Assembly: GCA_021782065.1 (NCBI GenBank)
Contig: JAJXVQ010000035.1
Location: 1 to 10,301, forward strand
Length of the DNA stretch: 10,301 bases
DNA from: Pseudomonadota bacterium
GTDB taxonomy: Bacteria; Pseudomonadota; Gammaproteobacteria; UBA1113
Direction of reading: 5' to 3'
The notes beneath the pieces are model-generated. The model was not told the DNA's origin, made no database searches, and worked only from the letters and a program-made list of their open reading frames with translations. This document shows positions 8,003 through 10,301 of this stretch, piece after piece; the stretch's first letter is position 1; each line of letters starts with the position of its first letter. A program made the translations under genes and the position numbers.

Positions 8003-8330
8003 TATTGCGGAAAAAATAGTCATCATATATTATCGTGGTGATTTATACCAGTTTCCTAAACAAATAGCTGAAAAATACCGTGTTAAAAATGATAGTGTCA
8101 GCCCAGATGAATTATTTTCGGATATTAATAAAAAGCATACTAAATCAGGTGCTCTGCTCCGCGGATTGCGTGTTCGTGAGAATTTAACACAATCTCAGCT
8201 TGCAGAAAAGATAAAAGTTACTCAGTCCGATATTTCGCAAATGGAAAACGGTACTCGCAACATAGGGCGTATGATAGCAAAACGGATTGAGAAATTGTTT
8301 GATATTGATTATCGTGTGTTTTTAGAGTAG
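7971..8330 (+). CDS. XRE-family (HigA-like) antitoxin
   Basis: This gene encodes 119 residues from ATG 7971. Residues about 61-117 form a Cro/C1-type helix-turn-helix domain: ALLRGLRVRENLTQSQLAEK (61-80) followed by the recognition helix region VTQSDISQMENGTRNIG (83-99) and a C-terminal segment AKRIEKLFDIDYRVFL. The first 60 residues, including the stretch VSPDELFSDI (43-52), have no motif that I can name; by analogy with other antitoxins they could be the toxin-binding part. The start lies inside the toxin gene (32-base overlap, different frame), indicating translational coupling. The protein is expected to bind and neutralise the toxin and to repress the operon through the palindrome at 7668-7690. 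The gene ends a few bases before a palindromic repeat element. Confidence 0.82.
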   Translation: MSEHMRKRHTDIAEKIVIIYYRGDLYQFPKQIAEKYRVKNDSVSPDELFSDINKKHTKSGALLRGLRVRENLTQSQLAEKIKVTQSDISQMENGTRNIGRMIAKRIEKLFDIDYRVFLE

Positions 8331-8341
8331 AAGGCGGAACC

Positions 8342-8457
8342 TTGTCATCCTCAACCAGGCCACGAGGCCGCAGTCGGGGATCCAGTAAAAAACTTAATTT
8401 GAAACTGGATTCCCGACTGCGACTAGAGCCTGTCCTCGGTACTCCGGGGAATGACAA
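8342..8457. repeat. Palindromic intergenic repeat element with cloverleaf-like folding
   Basis: Outer arms TTGTCAT (8342-8348) and ATGACAA (8451-8457) are exact reverse complements. Inside are three further hairpins: left CCTC/GAGG (8349-8352 with 8364-8367), a long central stem of 17 bases with one G-T position (8370-8386 with 8404-8420, GCAGTCGGGGATCCAGT on the left), and right CCTCGG/CCGGGG around a TACT loop (8434-8449). The core words GGATCC-AGT and ACTGGATTCCCG recall the widespread proteobacterial intergenic repeats of the type TGTCATCCC…GGGAATGACA. It sits between two convergent transcription units and might end transcription or stabilise mRNA ends, but no T-run follows the stem on either strand, so it is not a standard intrinsic terminator. 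An ORF crossing it on the minus strand is an artefact of the palindrome. Confidence 0.8.
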
Positions 8458-8500
8458 AGCTTCGATTAAAATCTATAGCATTCATCAAGATCTCGCATCT

Positions 8501-8941
8501 TCAAGTACGAAGAGTATATAACCGCCGATATAAATAGATCAAAGCATAGGTTGATACCAATCCAATCATGCCACCCAGCACAACATTAAGAATACGGTCA
8601 AAAGCAATTTGCATAGAACCTTGGTTGACTGCATAAATAACAACACAACCGGAACGTAGCAGATAAGCGACAAAATAATCTCTAAACATTTTCAAACTGA
8701 GACAAATTAATATAAAAAAAAAATAAGGCACTAAAATCGAATGCGGTAAAACTAAGCCTATCCCTAAACCAGCACACACTCCAATTCCACCTGCCATGGC
8801 ACGGTGTTTAAATTTCAATAATACCGCATCCAGCTCTGGATAAACCACACTCAAACTAGACCAAATAACCCATTCTGGTATTGCCACGCTGATTATCGGT
8901 ATCCAACGCCATAATATTGATCCGTGAAAATGAAATTTCAA
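8501..8941 (-). CDS. Small FUSC-like (fusaric acid resistance / aromatic acid exporter-like) membrane protein
   Basis: The 146-residue product is strongly hydrophobic, with about five candidate membrane segments (near 10-33, 48-66, 69-84, 89-105 and 117-137). The stretches LKFKHRAMAGGIGVCAGLGI (42-61) and DRILNVVLGGMIGLV (115-129) resemble the two repeated Arg-then-Gly-rich helices of the FUSC fold found in aromatic-acid exporters. Such exporters are usually 350-700 residues, so this is about a single FUSC membrane domain without the cytoplasmic part. It starts with TTG (8939-8941), which overlaps the TGA stop of the upstream gene as TTGA; AGG lies about 10 bases before it, and no ATG is available until residue 49. 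This implies translational coupling with the isochorismatase-fold gene. It may form oligomers or be a remnant; substrate unknown. Confidence 0.55.
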   Translation of the reverse strand: MKFHFHGSILWRWIPIISVAIPEWVIWSSLSVVYPELDAVLLKFKHRAMAGGIGVCAGLGIGLVLPHSILVPYFFFILICLSLKMFRDYFVAYLLRSGCVVIYAVNQGSMQIAFDRILNVVLGGMIGLVSTYALIYLYRRLYTLRT

Positions 8942-9507
8942 AATTCAAATACCTGACTACTGTCAATCACATCGGCCATATATGTTAACATTTCCAATGA
9001 GGCATCATGACGATCTTTGTGGCTACTGCCGCAGCAATCGCTGATTACAGTTACTTTATAACCACGATCGTGCGCATCGCGTACAGCCGACTGTACAGCA
9101 ACCTCCGTTGATACGCCGGCAATATAGATCTCTCCCACTCCATTATTTCTTAATATCTGATCCAGATTCGTTCCATAAAAGGGATTGACAGCATTCTTAA
9201 AGATGATCAATTCATCTTCTTGATAGTCTAAATCGGAAATAATTTCAGTACCCCAAGTACCTCGTTGCAGCTTTTTATATTCTTTAGCTTTTGAAAAAAT
9301 GGGCGATTTTGTATTGGCCTCTAGATAGTTTTTATCAAAGGCCACAATAACCCATATGACCAACCAATTTTCCTTGCGCGCATGAAAAATCACCTTGTTG
9401 AGTTTAGCAACCGATTGATTTTTAGCCAACATGGGATAACAACCAAAGGCACCATCTTTATGACAAATTTCGTTTATATAATCTATTATGATCAAAGATT
9501 TTTTCAT
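8938..9507 (-). CDS. Isochorismatase-fold hydrolase family protein lacking the catalytic cysteine
   Basis: The 189-residue product has the size and fold signatures of the isochorismatase-like superfamily (nicotinamidase, N-carbamoylsarcosine amidase, isochorismatase). Visible are the first strand with the catalytic Asp, SLIIIDYINE (4-13, D9), the lysine in FKNAVNPFYGTNLDQIL (103-119, K104), the cis-peptide loop and helix GVSTEVAVQSAVRDAHDRGY (131-150) and ISDCCGSS (155-162). In cysteine hydrolases the loop reads like GxxTxxCV; here the Cys position is A137. True isochorismatases such as EntB and PhzD also lack this Cys, so the protein may be a vinyl-ether hydrolase, another reaction type, or inactive. 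The ATG (9505-9507) has a strong AGGAGA upstream. It is the middle gene of a cupin, hydrolase, FUSC-like operon. Confidence 0.85.
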   Translation of the reverse strand: MKKSLIIIDYINEICHKDGAFGCYPMLAKNQSVAKLNKVIFHARKENWLVIWVIVAFDKNYLEANTKSPIFSKAKEYKKLQRGTWGTEIISDLDYQEDELIIFKNAVNPFYGTNLDQILRNNGVGEIYIAGVSTEVAVQSAVRDAHDRGYKVTVISDCCGSSHKDRHDASLEMLTYMADVIDSSQVFEF

Positions 9508-9539
9508 TCTATTCTCCTGTAATAAGGGTTAAACCTTTG

Positions 9540-10019
9540 TCAATACGGCGTACCATCCTTATGCGTAAAAATCCAGACACCCTCCTGGAGTACAGCAGCA
9601 ATATCATCGTCAGGATAAGTCACTTGATCGCCAGCAGTTCGATCACCCACTTCCAAAAAGCACACAGTCTCCTTGGTTTGATTGATAAGCTGATGTGCTC
9701 TACCACTACCGGCCTTAAAACCCGCACACATGCCTGGCGCTAATACCATTTCTTTGTCTCCACTTTTTAAGGTAGGGCGCCCCACCAACACATAAATGAA
9801 TTCATCCTGTTTGGAATGTGCATGATACAAAGCGGACACGCCACCGGGTTCTAGTTGCGTCAAATTCACACCAAAATTGTTTAGACCAAACATATCGCCT
9901 AAACGACGTTTCTCACGCCGATCCATCATTGAGGCAAAAGGCTCAGGATAAACGGAACGCGTTTTGTTAGGAGCCACTTCTGCTGCCAACAAAGCATCGG
10001 GATAGTTAGATGCTGTCAT
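9540..10019 (-). CDS. Cupin-domain protein (small metal-binding beta-barrel)
   Basis: The 159-residue product is a single conserved cupin. Motif 1 is HAHSKQDEFIYVLVG with H66, H68 and E73 (HxHx4E), and motif 2 contains H109 followed by N113 (HQLIN); these are the usual four metal ligands. Flanking stretches RSVYPEPFA (21-29), LGDMFGLNNFGVNLTQLEPG (40-59), LEVGDRTAGD (122-131), YPDDDI (135-140) and the terminus FTHKDGTPY are recognisable from a common uncharacterised cupin family in Proteobacteria. Reaction and ligand are unknown; members are variously labelled as sugar-binding or regulatory. The ATG (10017-10019) has AAGGTGAG upstream. It is the first gene of a three-gene minus-strand operon, 32 bases before the isochorismatase-fold gene, and has a candidate promoter at 10055-10083. 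Confidence 0.88.
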   Translation of the reverse strand: MTASNYPDALLAAEVAPNKTRSVYPEPFASMMDRREKRRLGDMFGLNNFGVNLTQLEPGGVSALYHAHSKQDEFIYVLVGRPTLKSGDKEMVLAPGMCAGFKAGSGRAHQLINQTKETVCFLEVGDRTAGDQVTYPDDDIAAVLQEGVWIFTHKDGTPY

Positions 10020-10054
10020 AATCTCACCTTTCAGTTTAAAAGATTCATATCACT

Positions 10055-10083
10055 ATTATCTAACATTTTCATTGGCAATACAA
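10055..10083 (-). promoter_or_regulatory. Candidate promoter of the cupin operon
   Basis: TTGTAT (10078-10083) and GATAAT (10055-10060) on the minus strand are spaced 17 bases. The -10 matches consensus at 5 of 6 positions but the -35 only at 3 of 6. Transcription would start near 10048, about 29 bases before the cupin ATG. It lies in the 158-base gap between the cupin gene and the partial regulator gene, which holds no other ORF or clear repeat. Confidence 0.35.
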
Positions 10084-10177
10084 ATAAAGTGTATGTTAAC
10101 AAATATCCTTGATAGAAATATACTACAGAGCACTTTCTGTGATTTTCTTTTCTAGAACATAGCGTCGCATAATACAA

Positions 10178-10301
10178 TTACGCCGCTATACTTAAAGTCA
10201 CATGGATCTTTGCTCGCGCAAGCATAACCACCAACTTATCAATGGTAAATAGTTCAATATGACCAGCGAGTAGCTTATTAATTCTAGGCTGATCAACCCC
10301 C
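10178..10301 (-). CDS. C-terminal end of an XRE-type antitoxin-like regulator (partial at right edge)
   Basis: Reading the minus strand from 10300 gives 40 residues to a TAA at 10178-10180: GVDQPRINKLLAGHIELFTI followed by DKLVVMLARAKIHVTLSIAA. The pattern QPRxxxLLxGxxxxFTIDxLVxMLxxA is typical of the second half of the helix-turn-helix in small XRE-family regulators that often act as antitoxins of RelE/HigB-type toxins. The remainder, including any toxin gene, lies beyond 10301. It reads in the same direction as the cupin operon with a 158-base gap. Fold call is reasonable; role as an antitoxin is inferred. Confidence 0.7.
   Translation of the reverse strand, partial: GVDQPRINKLLAGHIELFTIDKLVVMLARAKIHVTLSIAA

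Noticed and set aside
8370..8420. Central hairpin of the repeat as a standard intrinsic terminator
   Set aside because: The stem is strong, but no run of T follows on either strand; the A/T-rich stretch is in the loop.
8218..8457. 79-residue minus-strand open frame
   Set aside because: It runs through the palindromic repeat and the 3' end of the antitoxin gene; its composition reflects the repeat.

Overview
The window carries the front half of a division and cell-wall (dcw) cluster on the minus strand, followed at higher coordinates by accessory genes. Reading along the minus strand, the dcw order is mraZ, rsmH, ftsL, ftsI, murE, murF, mraY; mraY runs off the left edge. This order, the meso-diaminopimelate signature DNPR in MurE, and the close match of MraY active-site numbering to E. 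coli (D115, D116, D267) point to a Gram-negative gammaproteobacterium. The moderately AT-rich sequence and intergenic palindromic repeats would fit a Legionellales/Coxiella-like lineage, but that placement is a weak inference.

Layout: 1-961 mraY (5' part); 969-2318 murF; 2339-3841 murE; 3842-4047 an unusually long ftsI-murE gap with a GC-rich patch and a candidate promoter; 4048-5724 ftsI; 5724-6056 ftsL; 6053-7003 rsmH; 7000-7464 mraZ. Immediately upstream of mraZ is a well-formed sigma70-type promoter and a five-unit, 10-bp-periodic GTG(G) array that matches MraZ boxes, so the operon should be autoregulated by its first product. rsmH, ftsL and ftsI are joined to the preceding gene by 1-4 base overlaps, and four dcw genes start with GTG. 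Together the genes methylate 16S rRNA (RsmH), build UDP-MurNAc-pentapeptide (MurE, MurF), move it to the lipid carrier (MraY) and cross-link it at the septum (FtsI, with FtsL as divisome scaffold).

Divergent from mraZ on the plus strand (7712-8330) is a toxin-first RelE/HigB-like toxin plus XRE antitoxin pair with overlapping reading frames and a perfect 9-bp inverted repeat as probable operator. It ends facing a palindromic, cloverleaf-foldable repeat (8342-8457). On the other side of that repeat is a minus-strand three-gene operon: a cupin protein, an isochorismatase-fold hydrolase lacking the usual catalytic cysteine, and a very small FUSC-like membrane protein translationally coupled through a TTGA overlap. 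At the right edge is the C-terminal end of a second XRE-type, antitoxin-like regulator.

No rRNA, tRNA, CRISPR array, transposase or complete insertion sequence is visible. The likeliest points of novelty are the phased MraZ-box array spanning the -10 element, the cloverleaf repeat, and the cupin/isochorismatase-like/mini-FUSC operon.
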